Assembly (NCBI GenBank): GCA_945829425.1
Contig: CALZUQ010000009.1
Coordinates: 1 to 64,000, forward strand
Origin: an uncultured bacterium
GTDB taxonomy: Bacteria > Bacteroidota > Bacteroidia > Bacteroidales > Bacteroidaceae
Reading direction: 5' to 3'
DNA: 64,000 nt
The notes beneath the pieces were generated by a model. The model saw nothing but the letters and a program-made list of their open reading frames with translations, was not told where the DNA came from and searched no databases. Position 1 is the stretch's first letter. Every line of letters starts with the position of its first letter. A program made the translations under genes and the position numbers. This document shows positions 19,301-27,952 of this stretch, one piece after another.

Positions 19301-19504
19301 GACAACTCATTCATCAAGCTGAAGCGAGTAACTGTAGGCTACACACTTCCAAAGTCAGTTCTCAAGACCATTGGTCTCACAAAGGTACGCGTATATGCTA
19401 CTGTCAATGACCCATTGTACTGGGTAAAGAGCGACTTCCAGAAGGGTTGGGATCCAGAAGGCAATCAGCGCAGCTTCACTCTCGGACTTAACGTGAACTT
19501 CTAA
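16328..19504 (+). CDS. SusC-like TonB-dependent outer-membrane transporter (second pair)
   Basis: 1058 residues. The long signal peptide runs to about residue 31 (FPTTVFA). A regulatory-like Ig domain follows at about 48-125 (GTVVDEFGEPMIGVTIKVKG), then EEVVVIGFGTVKKRD as TonB box and plug start. The plug carries ELRIRGNRSINGKNDPLVI and IYGSQGANGVIIVTTKKAEK. The barrel ends in GLNVNF. It is the outer-membrane import channel for an unknown glycan. The susD-like gene follows after 124 bases, a larger gap than in the other two pairs; it contains a CCTCG/CGAGG hairpin (19546-19558). The protein differs clearly from the transporter at 8021, so the two pairs are not a recent duplication. Confidence 0.95.
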   Translation: MQKNKTLVNRAVKAMLVAGFAAAMFPTTVFAVNGESSIYAAAAQQNNIKGTVVDEFGEPMIGVTIKVKGAEVAGITDIDGNFSLNTKEGVEIELSYIGYLTQTIKVKNGMQIQMKPDSQMMEEVVVIGFGTVKKRDVTGSVAQVKSDAILQAPTSDVSSALQGRISGLDVNDGELRIRGNRSINGKNDPLVIIDGVQGGSLGDINPEDVESVDVLKDASSTAIYGSQGANGVIIVTTKKAEKGKMSISYSGSVTGAMRSDHPDYRSGSNYYNAAKDAAIAAGQWSSTTDDRLLFSSNEAFAAYQAGSWTNYEDLLQKSTTWSTKHTVTLSGGNDKTSARFSLGYASNGNKWKEGSGTDRYVLRANIDHKVYDWISAGVDFQLTHNRSGNSPYEKAATTDMQLGSPYGVYDAESGKYNIGDQLVERPLAADEYVNPLIDNSGNYLYKRESYGTNVIANGYLDIHPIEGLSFRSQMNAHITNSSLGDYLDGSQSANLEKTGQKSKATMTKSSGLYLEWNNVLNYNFVQLPKDHHLGVTLLTTWSRKTSDMLSAASVGQTLASNLWWNLGSNDGADGSVSHSSSYEQGQTFSYAGRVSYDWKSRYLLTASLRRDGASRLADGHKWEWFPSAALAWRITDEAWMEKVKGNWLDDLKIRATYGVTGNAGIGVYGTQSGITFANWSFGFQDEAANRYILGVVDNNGSGYYVVANKDTKWEKSTTFDLGFDASLLHNRVNVVFDWYYTKTTDLILLRSLPTSAGMDGKYATYTNIGSTRNTGVEFTINTRNIVKKNFQWNSSLTFSANSEKIIDLVDGTNITIGTEKEKNTLMLDHPIKSFLTFKYIGIWKSSEADEAAIFNQKPGDVHIEIPGMHKVRDGVYEKADKDGNIVQYTKENPYTISQSDDVQYIGSTSPKWFAGFNNDFTIGNFDVNIYFYARFGQWAENRMGNYTPSNGGKYENMDYWVEGTNENALLPGAYKGRNFYDYTGYQSLWYADNSFIKLKRVTVGYTLPKSVLKTIGLTKVRVYATVNDPLYWVKSDFQKGWDPEGNQRSFTLGLNVNF

Positions 19505-19628
19505 TCGCCCTGAACTCATTCACTCTAACACCCTTCTTCCCTTCACCTCGTGCCGAGGGGGAGAAAAAAGACAAGAGACAACCGAACAAGAGGGGTTTCC
19601 CCAATATCAATCAAAAAATTGACTACAT

Positions 19629-21512
19629 ATGAAAATATTCAATAAATATATGTTGGGTGTGATGGTGGCTTCTGCTACCCTTTCATTCCAGTCATGCGAC
19701 CTCGACGAGTACAACCCGTCAGCAGAAGGCGCAAACGAAGTGTTCGCCACTCCGCAAGGCATGGAGAACCTCGTAAACCAAATGTACTACAACTTCCGAT
19801 GGAAATATTATGGACGTGAGGATCCTGTGCTCTATATGGAGGGTTCCGGTGATATCTGGCAGAACCGTGCTGGCGGCTACGAGTATGGTATGCAGCTCAC
19901 CCGTTGTATCAACCTTCAGGGCGACCGCGGACAGATTGCGAATGTCTGGAACCGTGTCTACGATAATATCAACGACTGTAATGCCATCATCAACCGCCTT
20001 CCAAACTGCGTAGGTCTCTCCGAGGCCCAGGCAGCAGACTTCGAGGGTGAGGCACGCTTTATGAGAGCGTACTGCTATTGGTGGCTTGTAGAGTTCTTTG
20101 GCGACATAGAGATGCGCACGGAAGAGACCTCTGCTGCTGTTTTCACTGCATACCGCACTCCTGCGAAGCAGATTTACGATGAGGTTATTATTCCAGACGC
20201 AAAGGCTGCTGCTTCCCTCCTCCCTGTAAATCCTTACAATGGAAATGTAGGTCGCTCAACACAGAAGGCAGCGAAGGCACTCCTTGCTCGTGTACTTCTC
20301 ACCCGTGCACAGTACGAGTCACAGGGCAGCCCAGAGCAGAAAGCGTTCTACGAGCAGGCTCTCAATGCTGCCAACGACGTTATTAACAACAAGTCTTCTC
20401 TCGGCATTAAACTCTACAATACTTACGACGAGATTTGGCAAGCAAAGAACAACAAGACAAATACAGAGTTCCTTTGGGTGACAACATTCTCCAGCAACTC
20501 TTCTCTCGATGCAGACTCTAAGCCAAACCGTGTATACCGCTACTTCTCACCATCGCTTGTGGGTAATGCAGGTATCACGAACACAGCAACATCTTGGGAA
20601 TACCCTTCTGAGGGTCGTCTTATGATGCCTACCTATTATTTTATGAAGCTCTGGCAGGACTGGGATGCACGTTATGATGCAATCTTCCAGGAGGAGTTCC
20701 CGGAAAATGCTCCGCGTGGCTTTACGTGGAACGAGGAGCAGGCTGGAAAATATAATCTTCCTGAACTTATTGGCAAGAAAGTTGCTGCAAACAAGACCGT
20801 GCTCTACTTCACCAACAAGAGTCTCTCTCAAGAAGAGGAGGATGCATACACCGCACAGGGCATTGCTACAGTCGATATAGACAAGCTCTACAAGACAGAG
20901 GCGGTGAACAGCTACGGAGGTACTAAGGTTCGCAATCCGAATACCAAGTATCCAGATGTTGACCCTAACACTACGACATACATCGCAGAGTCCTTCCCAC
21001 GCTTTATGAAGTATCGTATCTGGGACCGTGACCCGAATGGCACATTCCTCCTTGCTGCTCCTAACGGTCAGTTTGGTTTCGGCGACGTTCCTGTAATACG
21101 TTATGCAGAGATGCCTCTCATCGCTGCGGAGTGTATGATTGCACTCGGCAGAACTTCTGAGGCTGCAACTCTTATCAACAAAGAAATTCGTAACGCACGT
21201 GTCGTTCGTCCTGGACATAACCTCTCAGAGGCACAAGTGCAAGCGTCTGATATGACCATCGACTGGATTCTCGAAGAGCGTGCTCGTGAGCTATGCGGTG
21301 AGTGGCTTCGCTGGTTCGACCTTAAGCGCATTCTTGGTCCACAGGGTAAGTTCGCTTCTACTATCAAAGGACGTAACCCTTCTATGGCTGAAGACGACTG
21401 CCGTGAGGAGTATCATACCCTCTGGCCAATCCCGAATACCTTCCTCGATAAACTTCAGAACGCAGAGGAGTTTGGTCAGAACCCTGGCTACACTCCTTAC
21501 TCCAAGAAGTAA
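19629..21512 (+). CDS. SusD-like glycan-binding lipoprotein (second pair)
   Basis: 627 residues. The signal peptide ends in LSFQSC, with cysteine at about 23 as the lipidation site, then DLDEYNPSAEG. Typical SusD helices are visible (RFMRAYCYWWLVEFFGDIEM). The C-terminal signature is EERARELCGEWLRWFDLKR, followed by YHTLWPIPNTFLDK, which matches the conserved 'PIP' end of the family. It caps the SusC partner on the cell surface. A 10-bp terminator hairpin lies 57 bases after the stop. Confidence 0.95.
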   Translation: MKIFNKYMLGVMVASATLSFQSCDLDEYNPSAEGANEVFATPQGMENLVNQMYYNFRWKYYGREDPVLYMEGSGDIWQNRAGGYEYGMQLTRCINLQGDRGQIANVWNRVYDNINDCNAIINRLPNCVGLSEAQAADFEGEARFMRAYCYWWLVEFFGDIEMRTEETSAAVFTAYRTPAKQIYDEVIIPDAKAAASLLPVNPYNGNVGRSTQKAAKALLARVLLTRAQYESQGSPEQKAFYEQALNAANDVINNKSSLGIKLYNTYDEIWQAKNNKTNTEFLWVTTFSSNSSLDADSKPNRVYRYFSPSLVGNAGITNTATSWEYPSEGRLMMPTYYFMKLWQDWDARYDAIFQEEFPENAPRGFTWNEEQAGKYNLPELIGKKVAANKTVLYFTNKSLSQEEEDAYTAQGIATVDIDKLYKTEAVNSYGGTKVRNPNTKYPDVDPNTTTYIAESFPRFMKYRIWDRDPNGTFLLAAPNGQFGFGDVPVIRYAEMPLIAAECMIALGRTSEAATLINKEIRNARVVRPGHNLSEAQVQASDMTIDWILEERARELCGEWLRWFDLKRILGPQGKFASTIKGRNPSMAEDDCREEYHTLWPIPNTFLDKLQNAEEFGQNPGYTPYSKK

Positions 21513-21568
21513 TCAGCATTGTATTCTCTCAATGAATATTACTCCTTAGAAAAATAGCATACAACCCT

Positions 21569-21594
21569 GAACACAAGGTTTTTTCCTTGTGTTC
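21569..21594 (+). terminator. Terminator after the second susD-like gene
   Basis: GAACACAAGG and its reverse complement pair around TTTTTT. It separates the SusC/D pair from the next gene, which has its own promoter. Confidence 0.75.
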
Positions 21595-21689
21595 AAGGTG
21601 TTTTCCTCCAATTTCCAGTGTGTTTAGCTCGATTTTTCGAGGAATATGTACTTTTCGAGGATATGTATTCAAAAAAAGGTTTAATTTTC

Positions 21690-21720
21690 TTGCGTTAGTG
21701 GAGTAAAAAGTGTATATTTG
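21690..21720 (+). promoter_or_regulatory. Promoter for the 21842-22861 gene
   Basis: TTG (21690-21692), 20 bases, then TATATTTG (21713-21720): a good match to the Bacteroidota -33/-7 consensus, 121 bases before the start codon. The rest of the 21513-21841 gap shows nothing more. Confidence 0.75.
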
Positions 21721-21841
21721 CCCCGTAAAAGCGAATTTACTCTCCTTTTTTCTGAAAATTCACTTCATGCTGGTGAGAATATCTTGGTTCAGGCACAATA
21801 CAAAAACAAATACAAATAATCAATAATTAAAACATTCTACT

Positions 21842-22861
21842 ATGAAGAAATTCTTTACTCTTTCTTTAGCGCTCGTTGCTGCACTTAGTGTAAGTGCACA
21901 AAAATATGGTTTATACACCGATACCGAAACATTTAAGTCAGATAAGCAGATTGCTGGTGTTACAGAACTTGCTGATGGCTCTTTCGACTTTGGTTACTAT
22001 AAGGACGAGAACGTGAAGGTCACAAAGCAGAACGGTATGCCGCTCGCTTATCTCGATGTTAAGGCGAATTACCCAGAAGTGGACAGATTAACCACTCATT
22101 ACAATGCTGGGAACTTCGGTGGCAACTTTGCATATAACGCCGAGGTGTGGGGCGTGTTTGACGATGCGCTCGTTTATTCTTCTTCACTCACATCTGCGGA
22201 TGCTGATCCGAAAGATGTCTGGACAAAACCAAACCCAGCTGGTGGTGATGACTTGGAAGTTGATCAGAGTTGGGATCTTATTGCAACAGCTCCAGACCGT
22301 TGGGTTGGCTTCGCTGTTGACGTTGCGGCAGGTAAGGAACTCAACGTAACAGGCATCTCTTTTGACTGCGCATCAAACCAGAACTTCATCTGGTGCATTG
22401 CCATTTATGACGAGGCAGGAAACCAGAAGTATTTCTCTGGAAATGCTAAGATGGGAAACTGCAACTCAACAGATGAAAGCAAGGCAAAGTGGCAGAACGC
22501 CAACTCAGCATATATTACAACTACTGAGGTAAAGGAAATATCTGGTTGGGTAATTCGTGACAATGTTGACCAGTCAACACTTGGTAGCGCTTCGCCTGTA
22601 AAGGCATTCTCTCATCTTCCAGAAGGTGGTATTAAGCTCACAGGCAAGAATACAGTACGTCTCTATTATGCTTGCAAGAATGCACGTCTTATGGCAATCG
22701 AGCACTTCTGGATTGAGGGTTCTGCAGGTGAATCCTCAGGTATCAACAGCATCAATGCAGATGACGCAACAGCTAAGGTTGTTAAGACTCTCGAGAACGG
22801 TAGCATCGTAATCCGTAAGGGTGGCATGGAGTTCAATGGCGTTGGTCAGAGAATAAAGTAA
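21842..22861 (+). CDS. Secreted protein of unknown function
   Basis: 339 residues. Signal peptide 1-19 (MKKFFTLSLALVAALSVSAQ, cut before Q). The mature part is rich in aromatic and beta-forming residues (SFDFGYYKDENVKVTKQNG, WVGFAVDVAAGKELNVTG) and looks like a jelly-roll or carbohydrate-binding fold, but I recognise no family. The C-terminus, NGSIVIRKGGMEFNGVGQRI, is a permuted version of the tail found on other secreted proteins in this window. It has its own promoter and terminator, next to the second SusC/D pair, so it may be a secreted binding protein co-opted with it; that is a guess. Confidence 0.75.
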   Translation: MKKFFTLSLALVAALSVSAQKYGLYTDTETFKSDKQIAGVTELADGSFDFGYYKDENVKVTKQNGMPLAYLDVKANYPEVDRLTTHYNAGNFGGNFAYNAEVWGVFDDALVYSSSLTSADADPKDVWTKPNPAGGDDLEVDQSWDLIATAPDRWVGFAVDVAAGKELNVTGISFDCASNQNFIWCIAIYDEAGNQKYFSGNAKMGNCNSTDESKAKWQNANSAYITTTEVKEISGWVIRDNVDQSTLGSASPVKAFSHLPEGGIKLTGKNTVRLYYACKNARLMAIEHFWIEGSAGESSGINSINADDATAKVVKTLENGSIVIRKGGMEFNGVGQRIK

Positions 22862-22877
22862 CCAGTAAAAGTTTTAT

Positions 22878-22931
22878 CTATTCAAAAGGTTGGTGTAATA
22901 AAGATCTTAATTTCATCAACCTTTTGAATAG
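22878..22931 (+). terminator. Terminator after the 21842-22861 gene
   Basis: A 15-bp perfect stem, CTATTCAAAAGGTTG with its complement, 17 bases after the stop codon. The loop is 24 bases. The rest of the 22862-23193 gap holds only the rbfA promoter. Confidence 0.75.
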
Positions 22932-23079
22932 GAGCATAATTCTCAAGCGACAGGTCAATGGTTTTTGGCTTGTCGCTTTTCTTCTTGAAACAACCTTAAT
23001 AGTAGCTGTATATAATAGCCTGAAAGCCTTTCATGTTTTTATAAAAAGTGTGAAATTAGTTAGAAAGAGTCCTCATATA

Positions 23080-23110
23080 TTGCGAGTTTCATAAAATTAT
23101 AGTATTTTTG
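23080..23110 (+). promoter_or_regulatory. Promoter for rbfA
   Basis: TTG (23080-23082), 20 bases, TATTTTTG (23103-23110). The start codon of rbfA is 84 bases downstream. Confidence 0.7.
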
Positions 23111-23193
23111 CAGGATAATACCTCTGTGTACTAAAATTTTGTCTTTACGGGTGTACACAGAAATTGTTTATCTGAAGAAAAAGTATATATAAT

Positions 23194-23529
23194 ATGCAAG
23201 AAACAAGACAGAACCGTATCTCAAGATTGATACAGAAGGAGTTGAGCCTTATATTCCAGTCGCAGACACGCATGATGCATGGTGTCATGGTAAGCGTTAC
23301 GAGGGTTAAGATAAGTCCTGACCTCAGTATATGTACGGCGTATCTCAGCATTTTCCCTTCAGAAAAGGGTGAAGAGATCCTTGCCGCCGTGACGAAGAAT
23401 CAAGCTACGATACGTTATGACCTCGGACAGCGTGTTAGAAACCAGCTGAGGATTATCCCTGAGCTGCGTTTCTTCATCGACGACTCCTTGGACTATATCA
23501 ACCGTATCGACGAACTGCTGAAGATGTAA
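23194..23529 (+). CDS. rbfA: Ribosome-binding factor A
   Basis: 111 residues, the usual length. It begins METRQNRISRLIQKEL-like (here MQETRQNRISRLIQKELSLI) and carries the type II KH-like fold with VSVTRVKISPDLSICTAYLS and the conserved end RFFIDDSLDYINRIDELL. It binds the 30S subunit and helps 16S rRNA 5' end maturation in the cytoplasm. The permease gene starts 9 bases after its stop, an order also seen in other Bacteroidota, so both are probably one transcript. Confidence 0.97.
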   Translation: MQETRQNRISRLIQKELSLIFQSQTRMMHGVMVSVTRVKISPDLSICTAYLSIFPSEKGEEILAAVTKNQATIRYDLGQRVRNQLRIIPELRFFIDDSLDYINRIDELLKM

Positions 23530-23538
23530 GGTGTATCT

Positions 23539-24765
23539 ATGTCACTCTCTCTTACTATAGCACGCAGGTATCTCTTTGCAAAGAAGAGCACCAACGCCAT
23601 AAACATAATCTCGGGCATCAGTGTGACAGGCGTTACGGTGGCTACGATGGCTCTCGTCATCGTACTCTCCGTGTTCAATGGTTTCCATGACCTTGTAGCG
23701 TCGTTCTTCACGACCTTCGACCCTCAGCTTGAGATAACGCCGACGAAGGGAAAGTCCGTACCTGCCGACGACCCCTTGCTTACGAAGGTAAAGAGCCTGC
23801 CGCAGATTGATGTCGCCACAGAGTGCGTAGAAGACCAGGCGCTCGCCGTGTACGACGGACATCAGATGATGGTGAAGATAAAAGGTGTCGAGGACAATTT
23901 CCAGTATCTTACCAATATTCGGGGAATACTCTATGGCGACGGAGACTTCACACTGCATAGGGCGGACATGGAATACGGCATTCCGGGAATACGTGCTGCC
24001 GTAGACCTTGGTGCCGGAGCCTATTGGCCTGGCACGATAAAGATTTACGCTCCGCAACGTGAGGGGCAGTTGGACATGATGAATCCGGAGATGGCATTTT
24101 CCGTTGACTCCCTCCTTTCTCCCGGCTGTGTCTTCGCCGTCAATCAGGCGAAATATGACAAGAACTACATACTCACCTCCATAACGTTCGCAAGAAACCT
24201 CTTCTTCAGACAGGGCGAGATAACAAGTCTCTCGCTGAGAGTGAAGAAAGGTGAGAGCATCGACGAGGTGAAGAAAGCGGTAAAGGACATAGTAGGCGAG
24301 AAATACTATGTAAAAGACCGCTTCGAACAGCAGGAAGACACGTTCCGCATCATGAAGATAGAGAAGATGATGGCATATCTCTTCCTGACGTTCATACTCA
24401 TTGTGGCGTGTTTCAACATCATCGGTTCACTGTCTATGCTTATGATAGACAAGAAAGATGACGTTACCACGCTGAGGCATCTCGGAGCGTCAGAAAAACT
24501 CATAGAACGCATTTTCCTCATTGAGGGAAGCATGATTTCTGTGGTAGGTGCCATAGCAGGCACGCTCATAGGACTGCTGTTATGCCTCCTGCAACAGGAA
24601 TACGGCATAGTGAAAATGGGAAGCACCAGCGGACAGTATATCGTTGACGCATATCCTCTCAGCGTACATTATGATGATGTCGCCGTGATATTCGTCACGG
24701 TGATAGCGGTAGGGTTTCTGGCGGTATATTATCCGGTAAAGTACCTGACAAGAAGACTGCTTTAG
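23539..24765 (+). CDS. LolC/LolE-type lipoprotein-releasing ABC permease
   Basis: 408 residues. The N-terminus SLTIARRYLFAKKSTNAINI is the LolC/E signature, followed by membrane segment 1 (VATMALVIVLSVFNGF). A large periplasmic MacB-like domain spans about 50-265. Three more membrane segments form the FtsX domain (YLFLTFILIVACFNIIGSL, MISVVGAIAGTLIGLLLCLL, VAVIFVTVIAVGFLAVYYPV). With a LolD-type ATPase coded elsewhere, it would extract lipoproteins from the inner membrane for transfer outward. Bacteroidota usually have a single protein in place of separate LolC and LolE, so no symbol is given. Confidence 0.92.
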   Translation: MSLSLTIARRYLFAKKSTNAINIISGISVTGVTVATMALVIVLSVFNGFHDLVASFFTTFDPQLEITPTKGKSVPADDPLLTKVKSLPQIDVATECVEDQALAVYDGHQMMVKIKGVEDNFQYLTNIRGILYGDGDFTLHRADMEYGIPGIRAAVDLGAGAYWPGTIKIYAPQREGQLDMMNPEMAFSVDSLLSPGCVFAVNQAKYDKNYILTSITFARNLFFRQGEITSLSLRVKKGESIDEVKKAVKDIVGEKYYVKDRFEQQEDTFRIMKIEKMMAYLFLTFILIVACFNIIGSLSMLMIDKKDDVTTLRHLGASEKLIERIFLIEGSMISVVGAIAGTLIGLLLCLLQQEYGIVKMGSTSGQYIVDAYPLSVHYDDVAVIFVTVIAVGFLAVYYPVKYLTRRLL

Positions 24766-24817
24766 CGTTTTTTAACTCGCATGGTGTAGTTTACACATGT
24801 CATTTAACGTTTTATAT

Positions 24818-24893
24818 ATAGACGGTCAACGTTTTATTGACGGCTTAGCTTTCAATAGACGGCTTGATATCTTAATAGACGGCTTAACTTGCA
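24818..24893 (+). repeat. Degenerate tandem array of ATAGACGGCTT units
   Basis: Four units beginning ATAGAC or ATTGAC followed by GG start at 24818, 24836, 24855 and 24875, with spacings of 18, 19 and 20 bases. It lies just upstream of the M16 protease gene. The rest of the short gap shows no clear plus-strand promoter. Confidence 0.7.
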
Positions 24894-24923
24894 AAGATAA
24901 ATATTCAGTAAATAATAATAACA

Positions 24924-27740
24924 ATGAAACTACGTAATCTATTTACATTACTCGTGCTTGCCGTAGCAGCTACAGTGCAGGCACAGATGATGCCGCCGTT
25001 GCCTACAGACACAGCGACGCGCATTGGAAAACTGGACAACGGACTGACGTATTATGTACGCCATAACAAGTACCCGGAGAAAGTGGCGAACTTCTACATC
25101 GCTCAGCGTGTCGGCTCCATACAGGAGAATGACGACCAGAGAGGTCTGGCACACTTCCTGGAGCACATGGCGTTCAACGGCTCGACACATTTCCAGGAGA
25201 ACGGGCTGATAGAGTATCTGCGTACTCTCGGCGTGGCTTTCGGCCAGGACCTCAACGCCTACACCTCTATTGAGGAGACGGTATATAACATCGACAATGT
25301 GCCTACGACACGTCAGTCGGCTCTTGACTCATGTCTCCTCGTGCTGCAGGACTGGTCTAACGGCTTGCTCCTCAAGACAGAAGAGATAGACAAGGAGCGT
25401 GGCGTGATACACGGAGAGTGGTCCATGCGCAACTCTGCCATGCAGCGTCTCTTCGAGCGCAGCCTTCCGGCATTCTATCCTGACTGTAAATACGGCTACC
25501 GCCTTCCGATAGGCACTATGGAGGTCGTTGACAACTTCAAGCCACAGGAGCTCCGTGACTACTATGAGAAGTGGTATCACCCAGAGAACCAGGCAATCAT
25601 TGTCATCGGTGACATAAACGTCGACTATACAGTAAACAAGATCAAGGAACTCTTCTCGGGAATAAAGAAGGGTCCTAAGGCCGCCAGCGTAACGCCGACA
25701 CCGGTGCCGAACAACAATGAGCCGATTTATATCTTCGACAAGGACAAGGAGATGCAGTACTCCATAATGTCGGTAATGATGAAGTCAGAGCCTATGCCAC
25801 GTGAGTTGCGCGGGACACAGTATTACTACCTCTATAACTATATGTTCGACATGATCGGGCAGATGTTCTCGTCACGTTCCAGCGAGATGTCACAGAAGCC
25901 GGACTGTCCTTTCGTAAACCTCTCGCTCAGCTACGGCAACTACCTCGTATCGTCTACGATGGGTGCCTTCGATGCCAGCGTGATGGCAAAGGAAGGAAAG
26001 GAGAAGGAGGCTTTCACAGCCCTCGTGCGTGAGTTGAAGCGTCTGAAAGACCATGGCTTCACAGGCTCGGAGTTCGTACGTGCCAAGGAGGCGTTCCTCG
26101 CAGAGCGTGAGAAGGAATACAGCAACCGTGACAAACGCCGCAGCAAAGAGTATATCAATGAGTGCGTGCGCAACTTCATCGACGGCAACGCCATGCCGGG
26201 CATAGAGACGGAATATCAGCTGTGGCAGGCTATAACACAGCAGATACCTCTTGAGGCTATCAACGCTACGCTGAAGCAGATGCTTACCATTGACAACGAC
26301 ACAAACCTCGTATGCTACTCTTTCGCACGTGAGGCAGAGGGAACGGAATACTGTACGACGGACGTAATGAAGAGCATCATGGCACAGGTGCGTGCAGAAA
26401 ATCTGGAGCCATGGGTGGACAACACCAAGGACGAGCCGCTCATCAGCACACTGCCTAAACCGGGTAAGATAAAGAGCGAGAAGAAGAACGACGTCCTCGG
26501 ATATACTGAGCTGACACTCTCTAACGGCGCAAAGGTGATACTCAAGAAGACAGACTTCAAGAACGACGAGATAATACTCTCAGGATATGCTCCTGGTGGC
26601 AAGGCTCTCTACGGTGAGAAGGACTACAGCAACCTGCGTCTCTTCGACTATGCTATGATGACCGTAGGCCTCGGCAACTTCACGAACAATGAGCTTGAGA
26701 AAGCACTGGCAGCAAAGCAGGCTTCCTTCTCTGTAGGCCTCGGCAACAGGTTCAGCACCGTCAGCGGACACTCAACACCTAAGGACCTTGAGACGATGAT
26801 GCAGCTCCTTTACCTCGGATATACCGACCCAAAGAAGGACGACAACGCTTTCAACACCCTCAAGGCTTCCCTTGAGACAGTGCTCAAAAACCGTGACCTC
26901 CAGCCGGAGGCACAGTTCTCTGACAGCCTTACGTCACAGATGTATTCTCACAATGCACGTTTCAAGAACCTTACCGCCGACGACCTGCCACACGTCTCCA
27001 TGGACCGCATCCTTGAGATAGCACGTGAGCGTTTCTCTAATGTCAACAACTTCACCTTCACTTTCGTGGGCAACTTCGATGAGGAGGTTCTCAGACAGTA
27101 TATCTGCCAGTATATCGCTTCGCTGCCAGGCAAAGAGAAGAAGGTCGTAGCACCGGAGATACGTACATACTTCAAGGGAAACAACACATGTGAGTTCAAA
27201 CGTAAGATGGAAACTCCTAAGCCAAAGATCTCACAGGCTTATGGCGCAGAGATAGAATATAACCTGAAGAACAGCGTACTTGCCGACTATGCCGGAGAGG
27301 TGCTCTCGACGATACTTCTCAAGGTAGTACGTGAAGAAGCCAGCCTGACATATTCCATAGGTTCCGTAGGACAGGTGGTGCCGATGGAAGGTAAGAGCCG
27401 TCTGAACCTTATCATACAGTCGCCGATAGGCAAGCCGGAGGATGTCGACAAGGCTCTCCAGCTCATCAAGGAGTGTGTTGACGGTGTAGCGAAGAGCATT
27501 GACCCGGAGATTGTAGCAAAGATCAAGGCAAACTACCTCAAGGATGCTGACGTAAACGCTAAGCTCAACAACTATTGGGTTGGCAAGATCGAGACCTACA
27601 ACATGTGGGGACTGGATACTTATACTGACTACAAGAAGGTTGTGGAAAGCATTACTCCAGAAGAAATCTCTGCTTTCGTAAAGAACACTATACTCCCGGC
27701 AGGTAACTTCATCAACGTCGTAATGCGTCCGGAGGAATAG
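24924..27740 (+). CDS. Exported M16 (pitrilysin family) zinc protease
   Basis: 938 residues with signal peptide 1-20. The inverted zinc motif HxxEH is H77-F-L-E80-H81 (GLAHFLEHMAFNGS), and E158 in DKERGVIHGE is the third zinc ligand, 77 residues later. Four homologous M16 domains fit the length: two in the N-terminal half with the active site and two inactive ones in the C-terminal half (ELTLSNGAKVILKKTDFKND starts the third). The R/Y pair of the inactive C-terminal half is suggested by SLTYSIGSVG. It would degrade peptides in the periplasm or at the surface. It is a stand-alone gene between housekeeping genes and the pectinase cluster, with a terminator 44 bases downstream. Confidence 0.93.
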   Translation: MKLRNLFTLLVLAVAATVQAQMMPPLPTDTATRIGKLDNGLTYYVRHNKYPEKVANFYIAQRVGSIQENDDQRGLAHFLEHMAFNGSTHFQENGLIEYLRTLGVAFGQDLNAYTSIEETVYNIDNVPTTRQSALDSCLLVLQDWSNGLLLKTEEIDKERGVIHGEWSMRNSAMQRLFERSLPAFYPDCKYGYRLPIGTMEVVDNFKPQELRDYYEKWYHPENQAIIVIGDINVDYTVNKIKELFSGIKKGPKAASVTPTPVPNNNEPIYIFDKDKEMQYSIMSVMMKSEPMPRELRGTQYYYLYNYMFDMIGQMFSSRSSEMSQKPDCPFVNLSLSYGNYLVSSTMGAFDASVMAKEGKEKEAFTALVRELKRLKDHGFTGSEFVRAKEAFLAEREKEYSNRDKRRSKEYINECVRNFIDGNAMPGIETEYQLWQAITQQIPLEAINATLKQMLTIDNDTNLVCYSFAREAEGTEYCTTDVMKSIMAQVRAENLEPWVDNTKDEPLISTLPKPGKIKSEKKNDVLGYTELTLSNGAKVILKKTDFKNDEIILSGYAPGGKALYGEKDYSNLRLFDYAMMTVGLGNFTNNELEKALAAKQASFSVGLGNRFSTVSGHSTPKDLETMMQLLYLGYTDPKKDDNAFNTLKASLETVLKNRDLQPEAQFSDSLTSQMYSHNARFKNLTADDLPHVSMDRILEIARERFSNVNNFTFTFVGNFDEEVLRQYICQYIASLPGKEKKVVAPEIRTYFKGNNTCEFKRKMETPKPKISQAYGAEIEYNLKNSVLADYAGEVLSTILLKVVREEASLTYSIGSVGQVVPMEGKSRLNLIIQSPIGKPEDVDKALQLIKECVDGVAKSIDPEIVAKIKANYLKDADVNAKLNNYWVGKIETYNMWGLDTYTDYKKVVESITPEEISAFVKNTILPAGNFINVVMRPEE

Positions 27741-27783
27741 TTTTCAGCAGATAATAGGGCAAGTAATAACCCAAGATAAACGT

Positions 27784-27815
27784 GAGGGTGTGTCAGTTAT
27801 TTCTGACACACCCTC
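27784..27815 (+). terminator. Terminator after the M16 protease gene
   Basis: A 13-bp perfect stem GAGGGTGTGTCAG with its complement around a TTATTT loop. Little T-tract follows. Confidence 0.8.
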
Positions 27816-27894
27816 TGTGTGTTGTGTATACTGTCAATGAAAAAAATAGTATGGTGAAATCAGGGAAAGACATGGCGAAAACCACAAATTCTAC

Positions 27895-27952
27895 GGACGT
27901 ACGTCCAAGCATTCTCTGCACGTACGTCCTAAGGGTGCTTGGACGTACGTCC
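27895..27952. promoter_or_regulatory. Three GGACGTACGTCC palindromes at 23-bp spacing
   Basis: The 12-bp palindrome starts at 27895 and 27941 without error, and at 27918 with one change (GCACGTACGTCC). The exact 23-bp period places all three on nearly the same helix face. They lie about 365 bases upstream of the PL1-CE8 gene. This could be a dimeric-regulator operator or a simple tandem array. Confidence 0.6.

Noticed and set aside
24892..24899. Antisense promoter TATCTTTG upstream of the M16 gene
   Set aside because: It points away from any minus-strand gene and lacks a good -33 box.
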